Shown here: positions 8,652-16,722 of the stretch, one piece after another
Position numbering within the stretch: position 1 is the first letter of the stretch
Layout: each line of letters starts with the position of its first letter
Source: Bacteroidales bacterium UBA4070
GTDB taxonomy: Bacteria; Bacteroidota; Bacteroidia; Bacteroidales; VadinHA17
DNA length: 64,000 bases
Direction: 5' to 3'
Assembly: GCA_002383485.1 (NCBI GenBank)
Contig: DFYY01000007.1
Span: 1-64,000 of the forward strand
The notes under the pieces: model-generated
Database searches by the model: none
What the model was told of the DNA's origin: nothing
The model's input: the letters and a program-made list of their open reading frames with translations, nothing else
Position numbers and translations under genes: made by a program

Positions 8652-9899
8652 ATGAGTTACTCTGAAAAAACAAAGAACCTCTATCTGTCGCAGCTGACAG
8701 ATATAAGAAACGCAGGCATCTTCAAGGAGGAACGGTTCATCCACAGCTCCCAGGCAGCGGACATAGAGGTAGAGTTTCCTTCAGGCTCAGACCTGAAGCG
8801 GGTCATTAATATGTGCTCGAACAACTATCTCGGCCTGTCAAGTCACCCTGAAGTTATCAGGGCTGCTCATGACGGTCTTGAGTCCAGGGGGTATGGTATG
8901 TCCTCGGTCCGCTTTATCTGCGGGACACAGGATCTTCACAGGGAGCTTGAAAACAAGGTAACCGAATTCCTTGGCACTGAAGACACAATACTGTTCCCTT
9001 CATGCATGGATGCCAATGCGGGTGTCTTTGAGGCAATACTCACAAGTGAAGACATTATGATATCAGACCGTCTGGTACATGCCTCAATAATAGACGGTAT
9101 GAGACTCTGCAGCGCCCAGCATGACACATTCAAGCACTCCAGCATGGAACATCTCGAAGAGAAACTCCTGCTTCACTCTGATAAAAGGCTTAAGCTGGTG
9201 ATCACTGACGGGGTCTTCTCAATGGACGGCGACACCGCCAGGCTCGATGAGATGGTAAAATTATGCGAGAAATACGACGCCCTGCTGCTGGTAGATGACT
9301 CCCATGCTTCAGGATTTATAGGGAAGACAGGCCGCGGAACGCATGAATTATGCAATGTAATGGGCAAGATAGACATCATCACTACCACCTTTGGCAAAGC
9401 CCTTGGGGGAGCATCGGGAGGCTGTGTCTCGGGTAGGAAGGAGATTGTGGAGATGTGCAGGCAGAAAGCCCGCCCCTATCTCTTCTCCAATACAATCGCC
9501 CCCGTCATTGTATCAGGTGTACTGAAGGTCTTTGATATCCTCTCGGCCAGTACCGAAAGACGTGATAAGCTTGAGAGAAATGCAGCGTTCTGGAGAAAGG
9601 GACTGACAGATGCGGGATTTATCCTCAAGGAAGGAAATACCCCGATTGTTCCGGTAATGCTCTTCAATGCAAAGCTGTCACAGGATTTTTCAAAAGATCT
9701 CTATAACGAAGGCATTTACGCCATTGGCTTCTTCTTCCCTGTTGTGCCAAACGGCCAGGCACGGATAAGAACCCAGATATCGGCAGGACATGAGATGCAT
9801 CACCTGGAAACAGCCCTCGAAAAATTTATCAAAGTAGGTAAGAAACAGGGCATCCTGGGTCTTACCAAAGAACAGATAATTGAAAAGTTCGGGCTTTAA
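8652..9899 (+). CDS. Alpha-oxoamine synthase, Kbl-like paralogue 1
   Basis: PLP-dependent alpha-oxoamine synthase, 415 residues. It carries the glycine C-acetyltransferase signature SSVRFICGTQDLHRELE, DDSHASGF and the PLP lysine Lys249 in TTFGKALGGASGG. These features match Kbl (2-amino-3-ketobutyrate CoA ligase) rather than serine palmitoyltransferase, whose equivalent block differs. A second, closer Kbl follows at 10018. Coupling to a carrier protein (12-base gap) and an acyl ligase raises the possibility that this copy condenses glycine, or another amino acid, with a carrier-bound acyl chain. A redundant Kbl is the simpler alternative. The C-terminus has a 15-residue extension compared with paralogue 2. 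Confidence 0.8.
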   Translation: MSYSEKTKNLYLSQLTDIRNAGIFKEERFIHSSQAADIEVEFPSGSDLKRVINMCSNNYLGLSSHPEVIRAAHDGLESRGYGMSSVRFICGTQDLHRELENKVTEFLGTEDTILFPSCMDANAGVFEAILTSEDIMISDRLVHASIIDGMRLCSAQHDTFKHSSMEHLEEKLLLHSDKRLKLVITDGVFSMDGDTARLDEMVKLCEKYDALLLVDDSHASGFIGKTGRGTHELCNVMGKIDIITTTFGKALGGASGGCVSGRKEIVEMCRQKARPYLFSNTIAPVIVSGVLKVFDILSASTERRDKLERNAAFWRKGLTDAGFILKEGNTPIVPVMLFNAKLSQDFSKDLYNEGIYAIGFFFPVVPNGQARIRTQISAGHEMHHLETALEKFIKVGKKQGILGLTKEQIIEKFGL

Positions 9900-9959
9900 T
9901 ATTCCGGAAATCATATATAAATCTGTGCAGTTTTCCTCCGCAAGAGATGATTATCATCA

Positions 9960-9989
9960 TTGAATAATCACTGCAAAACACCATCTTTG
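9960..9989 (+). promoter_or_regulatory. Predicted promoter of kbl
   Basis: TTG at 9960-9962, a 19-base spacer and CATCTTTG at 9982-9989 (one mismatch to TAnnTTTG). Predicted start is near 9996, about 22 bases before the kbl ATG at 10018. The second synthase may therefore be transcribed independently of the carrier protein pair. Confidence 0.45.
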
Positions 9990-10017
9990 CATCCGTTTTA
10001 AGTGAATATTCACACAG

Positions 10018-11217
10018 ATGTACAATCAATATCAGGATTATCTCAGGTCCCAGATCCATGAGATAAAGGAAGCCGGTCTTTATAAAAATGAACGTGTCAT
10101 TGTTTCACCGCAGGGTGCTGAGATTACACTCAACACAGGTCAGACAGTGCTTAATTTCTGTGCCAACAACTATCTCGGACTATCCTCCAATGCAAGGCTT
10201 GTGCAAGCAGCAAAAAATGCACTTGAGACCCATGGGTACGGAATGTCGTCGGTACGCTTCATATGCGGGACCGGAGACCTTCACAAGGAGCTGGAGCAAA
10301 AGCTGGCTGATTTCTTCGGAACAGAAGACACCATTCTTTATGCCGCTTGTTTTGATGCCAACGGAGGTGTTTTTGAGCCTCTGCTAACAAGTGAAGATGC
10401 CATAATCTCCGACTCTCTGAACCATGCTTCAATTATTGACGGTGTGCGTCTCTGCAAAGCCCAGCGTTACCGTTATGAGAATGCTGACATGGAAGACCTT
10501 GAGACTCAGCTGCAACTGTCACAAGAGCAACGCTTCAGGCTGATAGTCACTGACGGTGTCTTCTCAATGGACGGTAATGTGGCGCCGCTTGACAGGATCT
10601 ATGAGCTGGCAAACAAATACAATGCAATGGTCATGGTGGATGAGTCACACTCCGCAGGTGTTGTGGGTGAGACCGGCCGTGGTGTCACCGAGCTTCATAA
10701 CCTGAGGGGAAAGATCGAGATCATAACCGGGACCTTGGGCAAGGCCTTCGGCGGTGCCATTGGCGGCTTCACAACCGGCAAAAAGGAGATCATTGAGATG
10801 CTCCGTCAGCGCTCACGTCCATACCTCTTCTCCAACTCCATCCCTCCGCTGGTGGCCGCCGCAGGGATCAAAATGGTGGAGATGATGACGGAGACAAATG
10901 AGTTGCAGGACAAGCTGCATCACAACACCAGATACTTCATGGATAAGATGCTGAAGGCAGGTTTTGATATCAAACCCACCCAGTCAGCCATCTGCGCAGT
11001 GATGCTCTATGACGCCAAATTGTCGCAGGAGATGGCTGCGAAACTTTTAAATGAAGGCATCTATGTAACAGGATTTTACTTTCCCGTGGTTCCCAAGGAC
11101 AAGGCACGCATCAGGGTGCAACTCTCCGCGGCTCACGAGACGGAACACCTTGACAAGGCTATTGCAGCATTCATCAAAGTGGGCAAAGATCTGGGTGTTT
11201 TGAATATAATTAAATAA
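10018..11217 (+). CDS. kbl: Glycine C-acetyltransferase (2-amino-3-ketobutyrate CoA ligase)
   Basis: PLP enzyme cleaving 2-amino-3-ketobutyrate, the Tdh product, with CoA into glycine and acetyl-CoA. The 399 residues match E. coli Kbl (398). Conserved blocks are ANNYLGLS, GYGMSSVRFICGTGDLHKELE, DESHSAG and PLP lysine Lys242 in GTLGKAFGGAIGG. It is highly similar along its length to the paralogue at 8652, suggesting duplication. With tdh at 5341 it forms the two-step threonine degradation route. A 118-base gap with its own promoter match separates it from paralogue 1. Confidence 0.92.
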   Translation: MYNQYQDYLRSQIHEIKEAGLYKNERVIVSPQGAEITLNTGQTVLNFCANNYLGLSSNARLVQAAKNALETHGYGMSSVRFICGTGDLHKELEQKLADFFGTEDTILYAACFDANGGVFEPLLTSEDAIISDSLNHASIIDGVRLCKAQRYRYENADMEDLETQLQLSQEQRFRLIVTDGVFSMDGNVAPLDRIYELANKYNAMVMVDESHSAGVVGETGRGVTELHNLRGKIEIITGTLGKAFGGAIGGFTTGKKEIIEMLRQRSRPYLFSNSIPPLVAAAGIKMVEMMTETNELQDKLHHNTRYFMDKMLKAGFDIKPTQSAICAVMLYDAKLSQEMAAKLLNEGIYVTGFYFPVVPKDKARIRVQLSAAHETEHLDKAIAAFIKVGKDLGVLNIIK

Positions 11218-11283
11218 TTATGCATTATGTCATTATAATAAGGTATATAAAATTTAATAAAATTTAAATAAATCAGGTTTTTA

Positions 11284-11313
11284 TTTGATTTTATGAAATT
11301 ATTATTATTTTTG
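11284..11313 (+). promoter_or_regulatory. Predicted promoter of ilv-leu operon
   Basis: TTTG at 11284-11287, an 18-base spacer and TATTTTTG at 11306-11313 match the Bacteroidota promoter consensus. The predicted start, near 11320, lies just before the leader-peptide ATG at 11331, as expected for an attenuated operon. Confidence 0.65.
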
Positions 11314-11330
11314 CCACTCATAATAACGAG

Positions 11331-11390
11331 ATGAATTATCTGTCGCTAAATATTATTGTCCTCATTCTTATTATCGCTGCGAGCGTATAA
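11331..11390 (+). CDS. ilv-leu operon leader peptide
   Basis: A 19-codon ORF, MNYLSLNIIVLILIIAASV followed by TAA, too short for ordinary gene calling. Eleven of its 19 residues are Leu (4), Ile (5) or Val (2), the end products of the operon that follows. It lies between a promoter match (11284-11313) and an intrinsic terminator (11428-11461). By analogy with E. coli ilvG/ilvB leaders, ribosome stalling at these codons when any charged branched-chain tRNA is scarce would permit read-through into ilvD. The peptide itself probably has no function. Confidence 0.85.
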   Translation: MNYLSLNIIVLILIIAASV

Positions 11391-11461
11391 TCGGGAAGTA
11401 ATATATAGTTAAGAGTAAATGTATACGAAAGCTTCCCGGAAAACCGGGAAGCTTTTTTTTT
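11370..11461 (+). terminator. ilv-leu attenuator (pause hairpin, antiterminator, terminator)
   Basis: The terminator stem pairs AAAGCTTCCCGG (11428-11439) with CCGGGAAGCTTT (11444-11455) around an AAAA loop and is followed by Ts to 11461. CGGGAAG at 11392-11398 is complementary to CTTCCCG at 11432-11438, so it can form a competing antiterminator. ATTATCGCT (11370-11378) can pair with AGCGTATAAT (11382-11391) as the upstream hairpin. A ribosome finishing at the stop codon (11388-11390) would cover the antiterminator arm and allow termination; one stalled at the Ile/Val/Leu codons would leave it free. Confidence 0.88.
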
Positions 11462-11473
11462 AATCTGACAGCA

Positions 11474-13300
11474 ATGAAGAGAGAACTAAGGAGCGCAAGG
11501 ACAATGACCGGACGGACGATGGCCGGTGCAAGAAGCCTCTGGCGTGCGAACGGGATGAAGGAAGATCAGTTCGGCAAACCGGTGATTGCAGTCGTCAATT
11601 CATTTTCACAGTTTGTCCCCGGCCATGTGCACCTCCACAAAATTGGCCAGTTGATCAGGAAAGAGATAGAGAGCCGCGGCATGTTCGCTGCCGAGTTCAA
11701 TACAATTGCAATTGATGACGGGATTGCAATGGGACACACCGGGATGCTCTACTCACTCCCCTCGCGCGAGCTGATTGCTGACAGTGTCGAATTCGTCTGC
11801 AATGCCCATTGCGCAGATGCCATGATATGCATCAGCAACTGTGACAAGATCACCCCCGGGATGCTGATGGCCGCCATGCGCCTGAACATACCGGCAATCT
11901 TCGTCTCGGGTGGCCCCATGGAGGCAGGGCTATCAGCCGGGAAGGCCGTTGACCTCATTGACGCCATGGTAGCCGCGGCTGACGACCGCGTGACGGATGA
12001 CCGTCTCCTGGAAATAGAAAAATCAGCCTGCCCCACCTGCGGCTCCTGCTCCGGAATGTTCACCGCCAACTCCATGAACTGCCTTACGGAGGCCCTGGGA
12101 CTCGCCCTTCCGGGAAACGGTACGGTTGTGGCAACTCATACCAACAGGATGCAGCTCTTCACCCGGGCTGCACAACTGATCACTGAAATGGCCGGCAGAT
12201 ACTATGGAGAAGGTGACGAATCAGTACTGCCCCGCTCAGTTGCCACCAGGGCTGCCTTCATCAATGCAATGTCACTTGACATTGCTATGGGAGGATCCAC
12301 AAATACCGTGCTTCACCTCCTTGCCATTGCCCATGAGGCCGGGTTGGATTTCACAATGAAAGACATTGATGAACTCTCACGCAGAGTGCCAAACATCTGC
12401 AGGGTCTCTCCCTCATCCTCCTTCCACATTGAAGATATAAACCGTGCAGGAGGGGTCTTTGCCATCCTCGGCGAACTGGAACGTGCCGGACTCCTTGACA
12501 CCTCCGTGAAAAGAGTTGACTATCCTTCCCTGGGTCAGGCAATAGATAAATGGGATATCATGAGACCGACAGCCCTGCCGCAGGCACTTCAGCTCTTTCT
12601 GAGCGCCCCCGGAGGAGTAAGGAGCATTCAGGGCGGCACAGCAACACGGCTGTATCCTTCCCACGACAAGGACAGGGAAAACGGGGCGGTAAGAGATGTC
12701 CGCCATCCATATAATGCTGACGGTGGACTGGCTGTGCTATATGGTAACCTGGCACCTCGGGGATGCATAGTAAAGACAGCCGGCATAGACAGTTCAATGT
12801 TCAGCTTCACCGGCAGGGCTGTGACCTTTGACTCCCAGGAGGAGGCTGTCAGCGGCATTCTGAACGGGCAGGTGAAAGAGGGCAACGTGGTGGTTATACG
12901 CTATGAAGGCCCCCGTGGCGGACCGGGGATGCAGGAGATGCTCTACCCCACATCGTATCTCAAGTCCAAAGGGCTTGATAAAAAATGTGCACTCATAACC
13001 GATGGCCGCTTTTCGGGAGGCACGGCAGGACTGTCAGTGGGACATGTATCGCCCGAAGCCGCTGCAGGAGGAGCTATAGCCCTGATCCGCAACGGCGATA
13101 TTATTGAGATCAGTATCCCGGAAAGAAAGATAACCATAATGGCAGATGATGTGACCCTGGAGGAGAGACGCCGGCAGGAGGCAGAAAAAGGAGACCTGGC
13201 GTTCTTCCCTGCCGGAAGAAACAGGGTCGTTGCATCATCACTTAAAGCATACGCCGCTCATGTGAGCTCGGCGGATATGGGTGCAGTAAGACTAATCTGA
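11474..13300 (+). CDS. ilvD: Dihydroxy-acid dehydratase
   Basis: Iron-sulfur dehydratase making 2-keto-isovalerate and 2-keto-3-methylvalerate, the third step of valine and isoleucine synthesis. The 608 residues match the long E. coli-like form (616). Cluster-region cysteines are at Cys119 and Cys123 (CISNCDKITPGM) and Cys186, 189 and 192 (CPTCGSCSGM). The C-terminal GRFSGGTAGLSVGHVSPEA block is typical. First structural gene of the nine-gene ilv-leu operon, starting 13 bases after the attenuator T-run, so its transcription is directly gated by the attenuator. Confidence 0.96.
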   Translation: MKRELRSARTMTGRTMAGARSLWRANGMKEDQFGKPVIAVVNSFSQFVPGHVHLHKIGQLIRKEIESRGMFAAEFNTIAIDDGIAMGHTGMLYSLPSRELIADSVEFVCNAHCADAMICISNCDKITPGMLMAAMRLNIPAIFVSGGPMEAGLSAGKAVDLIDAMVAAADDRVTDDRLLEIEKSACPTCGSCSGMFTANSMNCLTEALGLALPGNGTVVATHTNRMQLFTRAAQLITEMAGRYYGEGDESVLPRSVATRAAFINAMSLDIAMGGSTNTVLHLLAIAHEAGLDFTMKDIDELSRRVPNICRVSPSSSFHIEDINRAGGVFAILGELERAGLLDTSVKRVDYPSLGQAIDKWDIMRPTALPQALQLFLSAPGGVRSIQGGTATRLYPSHDKDRENGAVRDVRHPYNADGGLAVLYGNLAPRGCIVKTAGIDSSMFSFTGRAVTFDSQEEAVSGILNGQVKEGNVVVIRYEGPRGGPGMQEMLYPTSYLKSKGLDKKCALITDGRFSGGTAGLSVGHVSPEAAAGGAIALIRNGDIIEISIPERKITIMADDVTLEERRRQEAEKGDLAFFPAGRNRVVASSLKAYAAHVSSADMGAVRLI

Positions 13301-13316
13301 TAACAGAAAAGTAATT

Positions 13317-15059
13317 ATGAAGGAGACGATGATGACTTCCGGTAAGCAGGAAAAAAACAACGCTGAAGCAGAGGTTACAGGAGCTGAGGCGCTGCTGAGA
13401 TGCCTTATTGAGGAGGAGGTTGATACTATATTCGGTTACCCCGGCGGAGCAATCATGCCGGTCTATGATAAATTGCTCGACTACTCCGACAGGCTCAGGC
13501 ATATACTCACCCGTCATGAGCAGGGAGCGGCTCATGCCGCCCAGGCTTATGCCATGGTCACCGGAAAGCCGGGAGTATGCTTCGCCACCTCTGGACCGGG
13601 AGCAACAAACCTCGTGACAGGAATTGCCAATGCCTTTCTTGACTCAGTACCTGTGGTCTTTATCACTGCCCAGGTTACATCAGGCCTGATTGGCACCGAT
13701 GCCTTCCAGGAGACAGACATCCTGGGCATTTCAATGCCGGTGACAAAATGGAATACGCAGGTCAAGAAGGCGGAGGATATCCCTGACGCCATAGCACGGG
13801 CCTTTTATATCGCCAGGTCAGGCCGCCCCGGACCGGTGCTGATTGACATATCAAAAGACGCACAGTTTGCCAGTCTCAGATACAGTTACCGGAAGTGCAC
13901 ATACATAAGAAGTTATAATCCCGTTATCCCGCTTCAGATGAGGGATATCGAGTCGGCAGCCGTCATGATCAATCACGCGGAAAAGCCGATGATCCTTGCA
14001 GGCCACGGGGTTATCATCTCCGGTGCGGCTGCAGAACTGCGGACGCTTGCTGAGAAGGGAAGCATACCTGTCGCAGCCACTCTCCACGGGCTGCCGGCCT
14101 TTCCGAATAAGCACAGACTGTACGCGGGAATGCTGGGAATGCATGGCAATTATGCCCCCAACGTACTGACCAACCAGGCTGACCTCATCATCGCCATCGG
14201 AATGCGCTTCGATGACCGTGTCACCGGAAACCTCAAAAAATATGCGCCTGCTGCAAGGATAATCCATATCGAGATAGATAAGGCAGAAATCAACAAGAAC
14301 GTGCGGGTCGATCTGGAGATCAACAATGATGCCCGCGAAGTACTTGCGGCACTCATACCCCTTGTGCGGGAGGTCAGCAGGGAGAAATGGATCAGGGAGT
14401 TCCGTATCCTCGACAGGGTTGAATACGAGAAAGTGATCAGGCCGGAGACAGAACCGGAAGGGGGTGAAATCCGCATGGGCGAAGTGGTGAAGGCAATCTC
14501 CGATCTTACTGAGGGCAATGCAGTTATTGTTACTGACGTGGGACAGCATCAGATGGCCGTGGCACGCTACTACACATTCACCGGGAAGAGCACCCTGGTG
14601 ACATCGGGAGGGATGGGCACCATGGGCTTTGGACTTCCGGCCTCGCTGGGATCGGCAGCCGGCAACCCCGGCAGACCGGTCGTAGCCTTTATCGGCGACG
14701 GCGGATTCCAGATGACGGTCCAGGAACTGGGCACAATAATGCAATATCAGACCCCCGTCAAAATAGTACTCCTGAACAACAGCTTCCTGGGCATGGTACG
14801 CCAGTGGCAGCAGATGTTCTTCAACAGCCGGTACGCCTCCACGGAGATGGTCAACCCCGACTTCGTGGCCCTGGCCGGAGCCTACGGCATCGAAGCTCAC
14901 AGGGTAACGCAACGCGAAGAGCTCCGCGAAGCTATCGGGGCAATGCTTGCCGCCGAAGGACCATATATCATGGAAACAGTGATAAGCCGCGAAGCCAATA
15001 TCCTCCCGATGGTAGAACCGGGGGCATCAGTATCAGATGTAACACTAACATACAGATAA
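13317..15059 (+). CDS. ilvB: Acetolactate synthase, large (catalytic) subunit
   Basis: ThDP- and FAD-dependent enzyme condensing pyruvate with pyruvate or 2-ketobutyrate. The 580-residue protein has the N-terminal FGYPGGAIMPVYD block, the catalytic-glutamate context RHEQGAAHAAQAYA, and the ThDP/Mg motif GDGGFQMTVQELGT near residue 460 ending in NNSFLGMVRQWQ. About 20 polar residues precede the conserved start; a second ATG cluster at 13326-13332 gives minor start ambiguity. It lies 16 bases after ilvD and 5 bases before ilvN. Confidence 0.96.
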   Translation: MKETMMTSGKQEKNNAEAEVTGAEALLRCLIEEEVDTIFGYPGGAIMPVYDKLLDYSDRLRHILTRHEQGAAHAAQAYAMVTGKPGVCFATSGPGATNLVTGIANAFLDSVPVVFITAQVTSGLIGTDAFQETDILGISMPVTKWNTQVKKAEDIPDAIARAFYIARSGRPGPVLIDISKDAQFASLRYSYRKCTYIRSYNPVIPLQMRDIESAAVMINHAEKPMILAGHGVIISGAAAELRTLAEKGSIPVAATLHGLPAFPNKHRLYAGMLGMHGNYAPNVLTNQADLIIAIGMRFDDRVTGNLKKYAPAARIIHIEIDKAEINKNVRVDLEINNDAREVLAALIPLVREVSREKWIREFRILDRVEYEKVIRPETEPEGGEIRMGEVVKAISDLTEGNAVIVTDVGQHQMAVARYYTFTGKSTLVTSGGMGTMGFGLPASLGSAAGNPGRPVVAFIGDGGFQMTVQELGTIMQYQTPVKIVLLNNSFLGMVRQWQQMFFNSRYASTEMVNPDFVALAGAYGIEAHRVTQREELREAIGAMLAAEGPYIMETVISREANILPMVEPGASVSDVTLTYR

Positions 15060-15064
15060 CAGTC

Positions 15065-15625
15065 ATGCAACAGGAATATACAATATCACTCTTCACAGAG
15101 GATCATATAGGCATCCTCAGCCGGATAACACTCATCCTTACCCGCAGGCAGATAAACATTAACAGCATAACCGCATCGGAATCTGCCGTCAGAGGCATAC
15201 AGATGCTTACAATGGTCGTCACCACCACCCCTGACATGATTAATAAGGTGGCAAGACAGATTGAAAAGCTTGTTGACGTCATAAAGGTATTCGTACACAC
15301 CAACCAGGAGATTATCAGCCAGGAGATCGCCCTTTACAAAGTCACCACCAGGGGACTGATGTCCGGAAGCATGATCGACGATCTCGTCAGGTCGTACCAT
15401 GCACGCATCCTTGAGGTGACACCGGAATATATAGTTGTTGAGAAGAGCGGCAGCAGGGAGGAGATTACCGCTCTGCTTGCCTTTCTTGAGCCCAGCGGTC
15501 TGCTCCAGTTTGTCAGGTCGGGAAGGATAGCCATCACCCGGCAGGTCAAGGAGCTGAATGCCTATCTGAAGGAGATGGATGATGCCGAAAGAACCAGGCA
15601 TGAACCGTCAGAAGTATATAATTAA
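15065..15625 (+). CDS. ilvN: Acetolactate synthase, small (regulatory) subunit
   Basis: Regulatory partner of IlvB that confers valine feedback control in characterised systems. 186 residues from ATG at 15065. The N-terminal ACT domain (YTISLFTEDHIGILSRITLIL, about residues 4-75) is followed by the small-subunit C-terminal domain (about 90-165). The frame is open far upstream into ilvB (to 14804), but that extension is only ilvB read out of frame; the ACT domain begins immediately after the chosen ATG, 5 bases from the ilvB stop. Length is intermediate between E. coli IlvH (163) and longer forms. Confidence 0.94.
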   Translation: MQQEYTISLFTEDHIGILSRITLILTRRQININSITASESAVRGIQMLTMVVTTTPDMINKVARQIEKLVDVIKVFVHTNQEIISQEIALYKVTTRGLMSGSMIDDLVRSYHARILEVTPEYIVVEKSGSREEITALLAFLEPSGLLQFVRSGRIAITRQVKELNAYLKEMDDAERTRHEPSEVYN

Positions 15626-15656
15626 CTGAATAACACTAATCTAACAATAGACAATT

Positions 15657-16703
15657 ATGGCACAAATCGATTTTGGAGGAGTAACTGAGACAGTTGTGAC
15701 GAGGGAGGAATTTCCACTTTCCAAGGCACGCGAAGTATTAAAGGATGAGGTTGTCGCCGTCATCGGCTACGGTGTCCAGGGGCCGGCACAGGCAATGAAC
15801 ATGAAAGACAACGGCATTAACGTGATAATAGGACAGTCCCCTGAATTCAAAAATGACTGGGACAGGGCCGTGGCCGACGGATTTGTTCCCGGCACCACCC
15901 TCTTCCCTGTTGAGGAGGCGGCTGCAAGAGGCACTGTCATCCAGTACCTCGTCTCTGATGCAGCCCAGCGTTTACTGTGGCCACAACTGAAGCCTCATCT
16001 TACAACGGGCAAGGCGCTCTATTTCTCACATGGCTTCTCGGTCACCTATAAGGAGCACACCGGCGTGGTGCCTCCGGAGGATATTGATGTCATCTTGTGT
16101 GCACCCAAAGGCTCCGGCACCAGTGTCAGGCGCAACTTCCTTGCCGGTGCCGGGATCAACTCAAGCTTCTCAGTCTTTCAGGATTATACTGGCAGGGCCG
16201 AAGAGAGGACCATTGCCCTGGGCATAGCCATTGGCTCGGGATATCTCTTCCCCACCACTTTTGAGAAGGAGGTGTTCAGCGACCTGACCGGCGAGCGGGG
16301 CGTGCTCATGGGCGCTCTCGAGGGGATCATGGAAGCACAGTACCAGGTGCTTCGCGATAACGGACACTCACCTTCCGAGGCATTTAATGAAACGGTTGAG
16401 GAACTGACACAGAGCCTGATAAGACTTGTTGATGAAAAAGGTATGGACTGGATGTACGCCAACTGCAGCGCCACGGCACAGCGGGGAGCGCTGGACTGGA
16501 AACCGAAGTTCCGCGAGGCTACTCTGCCAGTCTTCAGAGAACTGTATGAGAAAGTCAGCTCGGGCGAAGAGTGTGTCAGGGTCCTCACCTCAACAGGTTC
16601 TGCTGACTACCGTGAAAAACTTAATGCAGAGCTTGATGAGATGGGCGGATCAGAGCTGTGGAGAGCCGGGGCAGCCGTGAGAAAACTGAGGCCGTTGAAG
16701 TGA
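15657..16703 (+). CDS. ilvC: Ketol-acid reductoisomerase
   Basis: NADPH-dependent isomeroreductase acting on acetolactate and acetohydroxybutyrate, with Mg2+. 348 residues. The Rossmann loop is GYGVQGPAQAMNMKDNG near residue 38, followed by HGFSVTYKEHTGVVPPEDIDVILCAPKGSG, and the metal/substrate block DLTGERGVLMGALEGI lies in the C-terminal knotted domain. The size is close to class I enzymes. It lies 31 bases downstream of ilvN within the operon. Confidence 0.95.
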   Translation: MAQIDFGGVTETVVTREEFPLSKAREVLKDEVVAVIGYGVQGPAQAMNMKDNGINVIIGQSPEFKNDWDRAVADGFVPGTTLFPVEEAAARGTVIQYLVSDAAQRLLWPQLKPHLTTGKALYFSHGFSVTYKEHTGVVPPEDIDVILCAPKGSGTSVRRNFLAGAGINSSFSVFQDYTGRAEERTIALGIAIGSGYLFPTTFEKEVFSDLTGERGVLMGALEGIMEAQYQVLRDNGHSPSEAFNETVEELTQSLIRLVDEKGMDWMYANCSATAQRGALDWKPKFREATLPVFRELYEKVSSGEECVRVLTSTGSADYREKLNAELDEMGGSELWRAGAAVRKLRPLK

Positions 16704-16722
16704 TAAACAGGGAGCAGTGATC

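Noticed and set aside
13851..14912. Long minus-strand open frame (353 codons) inside ilvB
   Set aside because: It lies wholly antisense to a well-supported ilvB, has no recognisable domain and is explained by the codon bias of the real gene.
14804..15064. N-terminal extension of ilvN
   Set aside because: The added residues are the 3' end of ilvB read out of frame; the ACT domain begins at the ATG at 15065.
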